From CAZOWW01 sp964583765 (lineage in GTDB: Bacteria; Actinomycetota; Actinomycetes; Actinomycetales; Kineosporiaceae), in assembly GCA_964583765.1 (NCBI GenBank), contig CAZOWW010000117.1:1-17746 (forward strand): 17,746 bases of DNA, written 5' to 3'. The notes under the pieces are model-generated. The model was not told the origin of the DNA, did not search any database, and was given only the letters and a program-made list of their open reading frames with translations. A program made the translations under genes and the position numbers. Numbering within the stretch: position 1 is the first letter of the stretch; the number at the start of each line of letters is the position of its first letter. Shown here piece by piece: positions 1-7,473 of the stretch.

Positions 1-41
1 CCCTCTCCCCGCGCGCGGGCAGAGATGAAAGGGAGCACCTC

Positions 42-932
42 ATGGCCGAGATCACCTGTGACCGCCCTGCCCGAAGCGGCGGCGTCGTGCCGGACAAGCC
101 TCAGCGACCTGCGTGGACGCGGGGGCGTCGGGTGTTAGCCCTGGCCGGGGCCGGCGTCGTGGCTGCCGGTGCGCTGACGGCCACCTCGATGGTCACCGGA
201 CCCGATGGTCACCCGGCGACCGCCCTGGCCCTGGATCACCTGCCCGGGGACCGGATCGCGATCCGGGTCGTGGACACCCAGGCCTCGGCCCAGGAGATGA
301 CCCGCGAACTGCGGGCCGCCGGACTGCATCTGCGGGTCTCGACCGAGGCGGCCACTCCGCAGCTCGTCGGTCGCTGGATCGCCGCGTCCGGGTACACCTC
401 GGACGACCCCGTCGAGCGGAAAGCCGAGCTGGAGATCACGTCCCAGATGGGGTCGGGGAGCGGGAGTACCGCCACGATCGTGGTCACCTGGCCCGGGCCC
501 TCGCACGAGGTGGGACTGTGGGTCGGGCGCGCGCCCCGCGGAGGCGAGGCGATCCAAGCCAGTGGTGGCACGGTCAACGCCGCGTCCCCGGGAGGCCTGG
601 TGTACTGCGAGCAGCTCTCCGGGACCGACCCGGCCCTGGCCGAGCAGCGCCTGCATGCCCACGGCTACGGGGTCATCTGGCGCGACGACCGACAGCAGTC
701 CACCCACACCCAACGCGTGGCGGTCCTGACCTCGACCAGCCCGCCGGCGGGACTGGTCACGCGCGTGGTCATCCCCGAGATCGATCCCCAGGGAAAGCCC
801 GGGGACGTCGCCGAGGTGTACGTGGCGCCGGCTGACGACCCCGGCTACACCGCCCGAGTCTGGGACGGATACGGCCTCACTGCCCGGATCACCGGACATC
901 GTGACTACATCACGTGTCCCGCGCAGCCCTGA
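42..932 (+). CDS. Membrane-anchored hypothetical protein with extracytoplasmic domain
   Basis: This encodes 296 residues that I do not recognise as a named family. An arginine-rich stretch at about residues 22-30 is followed by one hydrophobic segment at about 31-50 (VLALAGAGVVAAGALTATSM), which fits a signal anchor with a short cytoplasmic N-terminus and a large outside domain. The rest looks like two similar alpha/beta halves, about 65-180 and 185-296; each has a stretch resembling an amphipathic helix followed by a strand (for example AEQRLHAHGYGVIWR in the second half). Cys189 and Cys292 bracket the second half and could form a disulfide. An AAAGGGAG ribosome site lies just before the ATG. 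A TGA at 26-28 could end an upstream gene cut by the window edge, so this may be the second gene of an operon. The anchored topology is inference; function is unknown. Confidence 0.7.
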   Translation: MAEITCDRPARSGGVVPDKPQRPAWTRGRRVLALAGAGVVAAGALTATSMVTGPDGHPATALALDHLPGDRIAIRVVDTQASAQEMTRELRAAGLHLRVSTEAATPQLVGRWIAASGYTSDDPVERKAELEITSQMGSGSGSTATIVVTWPGPSHEVGLWVGRAPRGGEAIQASGGTVNAASPGGLVYCEQLSGTDPALAEQRLHAHGYGVIWRDDRQQSTHTQRVAVLTSTSPPAGLVTRVVIPEIDPQGKPGDVAEVYVAPADDPGYTARVWDGYGLTARITGHRDYITCPAQP

Positions 933-1133
933 TGCAACCGGCCCTTGTCCCCGGGCACGGTGCAACACGTCGGTGAGCACCGGTTCGGGGTGCACCCGAT
1001 CATCCGCACCGAGTCTGGGACCAACGCGCTATCCGCACGACAGGACTTCCGTGGCTGCCGGCGCTTCTCGATTCATGATCGGAGTTCGACGATCCGATGA
1101 TCTGTTAGGCACCGGGCCAGAAGGGGAGGTCAC

Positions 1134-1658
1134 ATGGCACGCCTGATCGAAGCCGTGGAGGCGGAGTTCGAGACCGACTACGCGGTCCTGTCGTTGGCCC
1201 AGGAATCGGGCGGCGGCGGGTTCCCGGGCGGGTTCGTGGGCACCGTCCCTGGCGGGGTGGATGCGCAGTGTGGAACGAAGTACGCCCGCGTCAAGGCGCG
1301 CGCTGAGCGCTGGGACGCTCGGCCGCCGCTGCAGCGGGGCTGGGAGGACATCGACGAGTGGCCGTTCGAGGAGATCCCCGGTGGGGGTCCCCTGGGACTG
1401 TCGGGGTTCGATCCCCAGGACGTGGGTCTGGACGTGGAGGGCCTGGGGCGGGCCCGGGTGGTGGTCTATGCCCGTGGCCGCCAGCGGTACGGCTACTTCG
1501 AACTCTCCGATCCTTTGGAGCCCGAGGAGTGGTTGTTCCAGGTGTTCCCCGACCCCGAGCGGCTCGATGCCCTGGCCGGTGACCCGCGCCGGCTCAGCGG
1601 TCGGGCACCGTTCTCACCTCCGCCGCGAACTGGGTGGTACGCGGCGAGGGATGCGTGA
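1134..1658 (+). CDS. Hypothetical protein, first gene of an unspaced pair
   Basis: This encodes 174 residues, acidic and rich in Gly and Pro, with no signal peptide or membrane segment. The ATG follows an AAGGGGAGG ribosome site at a good distance. Visible landmarks are a glycine-rich segment at about residues 26-43, a WEDIDEWPFEEIPG stretch in the middle, and a C-terminal part with VVVYARGRQR and EPEEWLFQVFPDPERL. The overall layout reminds me of small uncharacterised streptomycete proteins that carry a 'WED...E' strand and a 'YLLQFWPAP' strand near the C-terminus, but this is recall and not a verified match. The stop codon abuts the GTG of the next gene with no spacer, so the two are almost certainly co-translated. 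No function is proposed. Confidence 0.72.
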   Translation: MARLIEAVEAEFETDYAVLSLAQESGGGGFPGGFVGTVPGGVDAQCGTKYARVKARAERWDARPPLQRGWEDIDEWPFEEIPGGGPLGLSGFDPQDVGLDVEGLGRARVVVYARGRQRYGYFELSDPLEPEEWLFQVFPDPERLDALAGDPRRLSGRAPFSPPPRTGWYAARDA

Positions 1659-2399
1659 GTGCAGACCGGTTGGGACAAGCACCTGCAGGGGTTCCCGGGC
1701 TACTACGACCTGGGGCGGGCCCTGTCCATAGTCAAGCGCCCGGTGACCGCGGAGGAGCTGGCCGCGAACGTGCGGCGTCTGATCCGCAAGGACGACGTCG
1801 TCTGGCTCGGCGGTAATCCCCTGGCTTTCCCCCTGGAATGGCCGGCGCACGCCGAGGACCCCGACAACCCGTACTGGCGGGGACTGGGACGCCCAGGGAC
1901 ACAAGCCGAGTACCTGCGGTCCATCATCGCCCTCGCGGGGATGGACGACATGCGCACGGTGGGCGATCTCCTGGAGGTCATGGTGGGCCTCGGGCTGTTC
2001 GTGCGGCTCCCCCACCGGACCCCACCCGTGCTGGTCCCCAACGCCGTGCCCGGCATGGTCTGGGAAGTCGCCGACATCCCCGAGGAGACCCGCCAGAGCT
2101 ACCGCGTGACGATCGGCTACGCGGACTTCTCCCGGGTCGCCGAGGACATCGAGAACCTCCTGACCTGGGCACCCAAGGGACAGATCACCGCAACGGCACG
2201 GCAGCTCGGAGTCCGCCTGGCCACCGACCCCCACGACATCATCGGCGCGCTGGACCTGCTCGCCGTCCTCGGAAAGCTCGCCGACACCCCCTACCCCCAG
2301 GACCTCGACCCCGAAGAACTCCTGGCTCACCCACTGCACATCCAGCAGCGAACCCGCCCGGAATGGGCTCCCCGCGACGACGTTGAGCCGGGCCCGTGA
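1659..2399 (+). CDS. Hypothetical protein, possibly DUF6042-like, with winged-helix-like segment
   Basis: This encodes 246 residues starting at a GTG placed directly after the stop of the preceding gene, with a purine-rich GGCGAGGG just upstream. It has no membrane segment or signal peptide. The middle (about residues 65-125) contains a helix pair including EYLRSIIALAGMDDMRTVGDLLEVMVGLGLFVRL written in successive short helices. Residues about 165-205 (ITATARQLGVRLATDPHDIIGALDLLAVLGKL) read as a winged-helix-like three-helix pattern. The order and spacing recall the uncharacterised actinobacterial DUF6042 family; I give that label low weight because no search was possible. Function is unknown. 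It may act with the 174-residue protein encoded immediately upstream. Confidence 0.75.
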   Translation: MQTGWDKHLQGFPGYYDLGRALSIVKRPVTAEELAANVRRLIRKDDVVWLGGNPLAFPLEWPAHAEDPDNPYWRGLGRPGTQAEYLRSIIALAGMDDMRTVGDLLEVMVGLGLFVRLPHRTPPVLVPNAVPGMVWEVADIPEETRQSYRVTIGYADFSRVAEDIENLLTWAPKGQITATARQLGVRLATDPHDIIGALDLLAVLGKLADTPYPQDLDPEELLAHPLHIQQRTRPEWAPRDDVEPGP

Positions 2400-2433
2400 T
2401 TGTCTGTCGTCCGGGGGCTCAGCATGACTGTGC

Positions 2434-2440
2434 GGGGAGG
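2434..2440 (+). promoter_or_regulatory. Ribosome binding site deciding the methyltransferase start
   Basis: GGGGAGG lies seven bases before the ATG at 2448. In-frame alternatives are TTG at 2400 and ATG at 2424. The site at 2434-2440 and the start of the conserved fold both favour 2448. Confidence 0.6.
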
Positions 2441-2447
2441 ACCACGG

Positions 2448-3182
2448 ATGCCTCTCGACCAGCCGTACTACCGCCCTGACCTGGCGTACGTCTTCGACCA
2501 GGCGTTCGGGTTCCACGCCGAGCGGTGCGCACCGGGAGTCCTCACCCTCCTGGAACCGGTACGGCTGGCCGGGGGCCTGGTCCTGGAGATCGGGGCAGGC
2601 ACCGGAGCGCTGACCCGCCACCTGACCGGGGCCGGCCACCGGGTGATCGCCACCGACGCCTCGCCCGCCATGCTGGCCCACTGCAGGCACGTACCCGGGG
2701 TCGAAGAGGTGCGCCGGCTCCCCCTGCCGGACGACCCACTGCCGGCCTGCGACGCGATCGTCGGGGTCGGCCACGCCGTGAACTACCTCCCCGATCTGTC
2801 CGCGGTGCACCAAGCCCTGACCGTCATGGCTCAGGCACTGCGCCCCGGTGGACTGCTGGCCATCGACGTGTGCGACCTGGCCTGGGGACGGGCCCGCGCC
2901 GACGCTCCCGACATCTCCCACGTGAGCCAGGATTGGGCCTTGATCAGCCGGTTCTCCCTGCCCCGGCCCGACCACTACGTCCGGGAGATGACCACGTTCG
3001 TCAAGACCACCGACGGCGGCTGGCGGCGGGACGACGAACGCCACGACAACGTCCTGCTCGACACCGCGCACCTTCCGCCGCTGCTGGCCGCCCACGGGGT
3101 ACACGCCCACATCGGCGAAGCATTCGGCGACGAGCACCTGCCAGAGGGCCTGGTCACGCTGATCGGCCACCGCGACTCCTGA
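2448..3182 (+). CDS. Class I SAM-dependent methyltransferase
   Basis: This encodes 244 residues. The Rossmann-type methyltransferase fold is clear. Motif I, VLEIGAGTG, lies at residues 45-53 and binds S-adenosylmethionine. An acidic residue at the end of strand 2 (Asp70 in VIATDAS) would hold the ribose. The AVNYLPDLSAVHQAL segment and a typical LRPGGLLAIDV motif III follow. This pattern is common to small-molecule methyltransferases (Methyltransf_11/25 type); the substrate cannot be read from the sequence. The C-terminal half (about 150-244), which usually shapes substrate choice, has no diagnostic motif that I know. The gene lies 48 bases after the preceding ORF, so co-transcription is possible. 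The start was chosen from the ribosome site. Confidence 0.85.
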   Translation: MPLDQPYYRPDLAYVFDQAFGFHAERCAPGVLTLLEPVRLAGGLVLEIGAGTGALTRHLTGAGHRVIATDASPAMLAHCRHVPGVEEVRRLPLPDDPLPACDAIVGVGHAVNYLPDLSAVHQALTVMAQALRPGGLLAIDVCDLAWGRARADAPDISHVSQDWALISRFSLPRPDHYVREMTTFVKTTDGGWRRDDERHDNVLLDTAHLPPLLAAHGVHAHIGEAFGDEHLPEGLVTLIGHRDS

Positions 3183-3517
3183 CGGGAGGCCATCCCCGAG
3201 CTGGTCAGCCTGTCGCGTTGGGGGCCGCCGCAGTCACAGCCGGGGAACCGGCGCGCTCCTCTGCCCGGATCGGCCCTGGCAGAATCGCGACAATCCCCGG
3301 AGAGAAGATCCAACCGACACAGCCGCCCTCGACCTGCGCCACTCAGGTGCCGCACGCGTCCGACCGACTCGACCGAGTCCCGAAACGCCTCCATGCATGA
3401 CCTCACCGCCCTCGGACCGACCGAAACCTGCCGAGCCGCCCGCGGGAAGGTGGAGGCGAGGCCCAAGACCACTCGACGTTCAGATCAGATCATGTCGACA
3501 ACACGGGAAGCCGCCCG
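3183..3517. other. Intergenic stretch without convincing gene
   Basis: These 335 bases hold no ORF with plausible composition, no tRNA-like T-arm and no clear terminator. An AAGGTGGAGGCGAGG purine run at about 3446-3460 is too far from any start to be assigned. The segment may carry the promoter of the cupin remnant that follows. Confidence 0.4.
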
Positions 3518-3861
3518 ATGGCGGAGAACTGGAACGCCGGGAACGCGAATGACGATGCCGACCAGCACAGAGGATGGCTCTCCTGAGGCACTTCGTGGAT
3601 CCCTCGCTCAGCGCCGTCCGCGCCTCGCGGGCCGTCGAGGTCAAGTGGGGCATTCACCCCGCCGGCAACACCCGGGCCGTATGGACATCGGACGACCAGC
3701 GCACCACCCTCGCGCTCCTGATCAGCGGCCGTTTCCGGCTCGACCTGACCGTCAGCAGCACGACGCTCGCCCGCCAGGGCGACTACGTAGTCTGCGGCCC
3801 GGGCATCGACCACTCCTGGCAAGCTGAGAAGGACACGGTCGTCGTTGTCCAGTCCGTTTGA
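3518..3861 (+). pseudogene. Frameshifted small cupin-domain protein
   Basis: Two overlapping frames together read as one small cupin. The first frame begins at ATG 3518 with MAENWNAGNAND and reaches HRGWLS before a TGA at 3584-3586. The second frame carries the rest: LLRHFVDPSLSAVRASRAVEV, KWGIHPAGNTRAVW, TTLALLISGRFRLDLTV, LARQGDYVVCGPGIDHSW and a short tail. The join lies at GGATGGCTCTCCTGAGG; removing one TC of the TCTC at about 3578-3581 restores a continuous HRGWLLRHF. The GxDH-type turn (GPGIDHSW) and beta-rich pattern fit a single-domain cupin. A gene caller would instead start at ATG 3574 (95 residues), which has no well-placed ribosome site and loses the conserved-looking N-terminus. 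A sequencing error at the dinucleotide repeat is an equally good explanation. The natural ligand is unknown. Confidence 0.6.
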
Positions 3862-3956
3862 TCATGGACAGTCGCAGTCGGACTCGCCTGCGGCAGGACA
3901 ACCTCAGCTGGACAGTTCAGATTCGACCGTCCGGAAGATCATGGCCCAAGGTTCGT
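3862..3956. other. Convergent intergenic spacer with short inverted repeat
   Basis: This 95-base spacer lies between the cupin remnant (plus) and the ATPase gene (minus), which converge here. It contains GGACAGT (3910-3916) and ACCGTCC (3926-3932), an imperfect inverted repeat matching 6 of 7 pairs. No U-tract follows it, so it is not a convincing terminator. Confidence 0.3.
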
Positions 3957-6900
3957 TTAGCCGGTGGTGGCGACCGACTCTCCGGTCATGCCTCGCCAGT
4001 GGGTGATGATCTTTCGGGTGGTGAGGGTGTCAGGGTGGTCGGGACCCAGGACCCGCAACTGGTCGGCGAGCAGGTCCCTGAATGCGGTGGCGGCGCCGGC
4101 CGGGTCGCCAGCCAAGCCCTGCCAGGAGGCGAGGTTGCTGCGGGTGGTGAGGGTGTCGGGGTGGTCGGGTCCCAGGACCCGTAGTTGGTCGCTAAGCAGG
4201 TCCGCAGCTGCTGCGGCGGCGCCGACGGGGTCTCCGGCTTCGCCCCGCCAGTGGGCGAGGTTGCTGCGGGTAGCCAGGGTGTCGGGGTGGTCGGGGCCCA
4301 GGACCCGCAGACGGTCGGTCAGCAGGTCCTGGTTCGCGGCAACGGCACCGGTTGTGTCCCCGGCTTCGCCCCGCCAGTGGGCGAGGTTCTCACGGGTGGT
4401 GAGGGTGGCGGGGTGGTCGGGACCCAGGACCCGTAGTTGGTCGCTAAGCAGGCCCGCAGCTGCAGCGGCNNNNNNNNNNNNNNNNNNNNNNNNNNNNNNN
4501 NNNNNNNNNNNNNNNNNNNNNNNNNNNNNNNNNNNNNNNNNNNNNNNNNNNNNNNNNNNNNNNNNNNNNGGCGCCAGCGGGGTCACCGGCGAAGCCGCGC
4601 CAGCGGGCGAGGTTACCGCGGGTGGTGAGGGTGTCGGGGTGGTCGGGTCCCAAGATCCGCAGACGGTCGGTCAGCAGGTCCCTGAACGTGGTGACGGCGC
4701 CAGCGGGGTCACCGGCGAAGCCGCGCCAGCGGGCGAGGTTACCGCGGGTGCTGAGGGTGTCGGGGTGGTCGGGGCCATGGAGTTCGCGTTGCTCGTCGAC
4801 CAGCGTGGTGGCTTGGGTGACGGCCTGGGGGTAGTGGTAGCAGGCGGCGAGCAGTTGAGCGTATTGCTGGCGGGTGGTGAGGAGTCGCGGCAGGTGTATG
4901 GCGCGGCCGGGCCCGTGCCGAGGAAGGGCGGATTCCCGAGCTGCCAAGAGCATGCGGTAGAGGCCGAGGGCGTGCTCGCAGAGGGGTGCTGCCTGGGGTT
5001 GGCCGTGCCGGGCTCGGGCCGCACCAGCGTAGGCGGCGGCCAGGTTGTGCAATGCGGCCAGAGTCGCCGGATGATCGGGGCCATGCTCGTCGTGTAGTCG
5101 TTGGTAGTCGGCGTGCAGAACGTTGAGGGCCTGGTCGAGGTGGCCGGCATCGAACAGCGCTTCTGCGGTGGCCACGGCGAGCACCATCGAGGAGGTCTGC
5201 CCGGTGGTCAACCGGTCGGCAACGGCCCCCAGCAATCTGGTGCTCGCGTCAGTCCGGCCGCTCAGGCGCCAGAGCGTGAACAGTTCGGCGATGAGCTCGG
5301 GCGGCACTTCTGTGTCCGCCCGTGCGGTGTCCGCACCTTCGTTCGGGGTCGTTTGTGGGCGACCGGGTGACAAGTCGAGGTCGATCAGGCAGTTGAGCAG
5401 GGACTCCCGGACGTCCAGGTCCAGGTCGTCCCAGGTGCAGTCGGTCCGCAGGGCCCGGATCGCCGTGATCACCTGGGTTCGTGCTTCCGCACAGGCGGTG
5501 GTGGTCAGGTGCCGCGCTTGTTCGCTGCGGGCGATGTCCCACAGGTGGCTGCTGGTGAACTCCACGACGTCGGAGTCCCGCCGGCGCATCAACCATCCTG
5601 CGTCGATGGCGGCGCCCAGCACGTCCGTGCCGGCCTTGGTGGCCGGCAGCCAGGACGCCAGAGTGCACCGGCCGTGCACGCTGGCGACGGCGAGTAGGTG
5701 CTGCACATCCGTGGGCAGTCTCGTCCAGGCAGCGCGTGGTCCGCTCAGGGCTGCGATTGCGGCCAGGTCCTGCGGGACCAAACCGTCTTGGTGCAGGCCG
5801 GCCTGGACGCTGGGGGCGGCGAGGAGGTCCAGCAGGACCGCCGGGATCCCGGCGGCATAGTCGACCACGCGGGCCAGGGCGTCGGCGTTCAGATCGGTAC
5901 CCAGTGCCTGGACGGCCAGTTCGGTCATCTCCGGGCCGGTCAAGGGCTCGACCCTGAGGCGGGTCAGTCGGCCGGCCCTGTCCTGGCGGTCCAGCCATGC
6001 TGTGAACGTGTCCCCGTCTGGGGACGTGGTGGTCGGGGTCTGGTCGGTGTCGTGGATCAGGATGATCAGCCCGGTGGTGCCGGTCTGGGACAGCAGGACC
6101 CGCAAGAACGCCAGGGTCACCGGGTCCAGATACTGGGCATCCTGGACGGCGACCAGCACCGGCAGCAGCGAAGCGACCAACCCGAGGGCCCGCCCGTCGT
6201 GCTCGGCGCGTTCCACGGCCGTCTGGCGCCCGTCGGTGGTGAAGGTGGTGCCACTGGTGCGGTGCAGCGCCTGGCGCAGCAGGGCGTCCCGAGATCGCCA
6301 CACCCCGCCGGCCCGCCGGCCCAGCTCGCGAGCATCCACGGCGTTGTCCGCGTTCTGCAGCAGGCCCCCGACCGTGGCGCCCAGGGCGCCGAGGCCACCC
6401 AACAGAAACACCCCGTCCAGCGCCCACCGGAGCCGGTCGATGATCAGCTGGTGTCCGCGGGCCACCGCCTGGGCAATCGGCTCGATATGGGCAACCAGTT
6501 GCGGGTCGCCGTCCAGCAGGGCGAAGCCTCCCGGACGGGCGGTCAACCCCCACCAGAAGAACGACGGGGCCGCTCCCGGCCCCCGATAGGCGACCTCGAC
6601 CCCATCGGCCTCAACCACGAACTTGCGCTGGACCCCTGCGGCCGGCGTCACCCATTCGGGGAACACCCGATCCGCGCGGGCCGCGGACATGCCAAGGTCC
6701 CAGGACTGGGGATCTGGGGTTACGGGCCGAGAACGCGTCAAGCCGAGCTGGGAGGGCCAGTACGCCGGCCGAGGCTGGCTCATCGCGAGCTGCTCGTACA
6801 CCGCCTGCAGCACCGCAGTCTTCCCCACCCCGGTCAAGCCTTGCAGCACCACCTGATGCATCCGGTGCTCAACGACCGCGTCCTCCCACAGCCCGGTCAG

Positions 6901-6999
6901 CTCCCGCACCAAGCGCACCCGCTCCACTCCAACGATCACACACGCATTGTGCCCCACTCGCCACGATTGGTTATCGAGTTCGCTGTTGTTGAGGAGCAT
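3957..6999 (-). CDS. AAA_16/STAND-like ATPase with C-terminal tetratricopeptide repeats (contains assembly gap)
   Basis: This is a large P-loop protein, 980 residues if the gap is closed flush. Counting from ATG 6999, an AAA_16-type opening (VIVGVERVRLVREL, about 21-34) leads to Walker A GLTGVGKT at 54-61. A Walker B-like VLVAVQDAQYLD lies at 281-292, then LIILIHDTDQ. The roughly 200 residues between the Walker motifs are unusually long and contain FFWWGLTARPGG (148-159) and a glycine-rich hydrophobic stretch at 196-214, possibly membrane-inserting. From about residue 630 the protein is TPR-like, ending in 42-residue units with the kinesin-light-chain-type signature LGPDHPDTLTTRxNLA. Such proteins act as regulated switches (regulation or defence), but no effector domain is visible. 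The start is uncertain: GTG 6939 is an alternative, and neither has a good ribosome site. Removing the 100 Ns restores one reading frame across the gap. Confidence 0.8.
3960..4821 (-). repeat. Tandem 126-bp repeats encoding 42-residue TPR units
   Basis: Unit boundaries in forward coordinates are 4696-4821, 4570-4695, gap, 4344-4469, 4218-4343, 4092-4217 and a modified last unit at 3960-4091 (44 residues). Bases 4570-4617 and 4696-4743 are identical, and the other units are strongly similar. This long near-identity explains why the assembly broke here. At least six units exist, plus an unknown whole number in the gap. Confidence 0.85.
4470..4569. other. Assembly gap of 100 Ns
   Basis: Exactly 100 Ns are present, a customary placeholder for unknown length. 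The left edge (4469) starts a TPR unit on the minus strand and the right edge (4570) ends one. The missing DNA should therefore be a whole number of 126-bp units, possibly zero. Confidence 0.95.
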
Positions 7000-7000
7000 C

Positions 7001-7070
7001 GGGCCAGGTTCGCCTGAAATCGGGTCATGCGTGGGCCACGAGATGCGGAATGGGCCAACTTGATCTGAAA
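7001..7070. repeat. Short imperfect direct repeats upstream of the ATPase gene
   Basis: Two 19-base stretches, GGGCCAGGTTCGCCTGAAA (7001-7019) and GGGCCAACTTGATCTGAAA (7052-7070), match at 14 of 19 positions. A third GGGCCA lies between them at 7033-7038. Repeated motifs of this kind occur at ends of some insertion sequences (for example IS21-type multiple terminal repeats). They could equally be operator sites for the ATPase gene, whose start is adjacent. No transposase is present. Confidence 0.3.
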
Positions 7071-7145
7071 CGGACAGTCGTAACAGTCCGGAGCCCGTCC
7101 GCCACGTCCTGAACTCACAGCGCCATGCCCGAACTGAGCCCCTGC

Positions 7146-7376
7146 TCATGCCCGGGTCAGGTGGTCCTGGCTGACCCAGGCCTCGACCAGCTGGGTCTGC
7201 CCGCCTGCCCTCACCGCGAACACCACGCGCCCGAACCATGTCGTGTTGGGCAGTGGCCGGCGCCACTCCACCAGTAGCCCTGGCCAGCGTCCCGGATAGC
7301 CCGGAGCGTCCTGAACCCAGCAGTGTCGGCCCCCTGCCCGGGTCACTGCGCGCGGTACGCGAGCAAGCCCGCTCAT
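7146..7376 (-). CDS. Small conserved-looking hypothetical protein (76 residues), downstream of SOS box
   Basis: This encodes 76 residues from an ATG whose ATGA overlaps the stop of a 24-codon ORF upstream. The body has coding character: GRHCWVQDAPGYPGRWPG, LLVEWRRP, a TTWFGRVVFAVRAGG strand pair and a QLVEAWVSQDHL terminus. That reads as a small beta-rich domain. I associate the HCWV...PGRWPGLLVEWR pattern with short uncharacterised actinobacterial proteins, some perhaps near error-prone polymerase genes; this is recall, not a match. The perfect SOS-type box 82 bases upstream suggests damage-inducible expression. A longer ORF in the same frame reaches 7610, but its N-terminal part lacks protein-like composition. 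An internal GTG (VTRAGGRHCWV) is another possible start. Confidence 0.55.
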   Translation of the reverse strand: MSGLARVPRAVTRAGGRHCWVQDAPGYPGRWPGLLVEWRRPLPNTTWFGRVVFAVRAGGQTQLVEAWVSQDHLTRA

Positions 7377-7447
7377 CCCAGCCGACCGTTCGGCCAGCGT
7401 CGGGCGGCCCCATCGATCGCTCGCCGCGCGTGCCATCGGGCAAGCAT
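7373..7447 (-). CDS. Possible 24-residue leader or small protein coupled to the 76-residue ORF
   Basis: The ATG at 7447 begins MLARWHARRAIDGAARRWPN and the frame ends at a TGA that overlaps the next ATG (ATGA), the classic layout for translational coupling. It is strongly basic and amphipathic. The start lies only 10 bases after the SOS-type box, so LexA bound there would block it. The frame is open upstream to a GTG at 7573, which would place the box inside a 66-residue protein. I prefer the short version because the operator then falls before the start, but neither is certain. No function is known. Confidence 0.35.
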   Translation of the reverse strand: MLARWHARRAIDGAARRWPNGRLG

Positions 7448-7457
7448 GCCAGGTTCT

Positions 7458-7473
7458 TCGAACGGCTGTTCGA
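7458..7473 (-). promoter_or_regulatory. LexA-binding SOS box
   Basis: TCGAACGGCTGTTCGA is a perfect TCGAAC-N4-GTTCGA palindrome, the consensus known for mycobacterial LexA and closely related to the Gram-positive SOS box. It lies 10 bases upstream of the minus-strand ATG at 7447. The match is read directly from the sequence; occupancy by LexA is inference. Confidence 0.7.

Noticed and set aside
1614..3170. A 518-codon minus-strand frame opposite the hypothetical pair and the methyltransferase
   Set aside because: It is the complement of well-supported plus-strand genes, with no recognisable motif and no ribosome site.
3393..3827. A 144-codon plus-strand frame over the cupin region
   Set aside because: Its translation is Arg/Pro-rich, and the cupin signature lies in the two other frames.
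7071..7090. CGGAC...GTCCG as a terminator for the small minus-strand ORFs
   Set aside because: The stem has only five perfect pairs with a long loop and three Ts, too weak to call.
7000..7443. N-terminal extension of the ATPase frame to 7443
   Set aside because: The translated segment is low-complexity and overlaps the 76-residue minus-strand ORF region. The conserved part starts near VIVGVERVRL.
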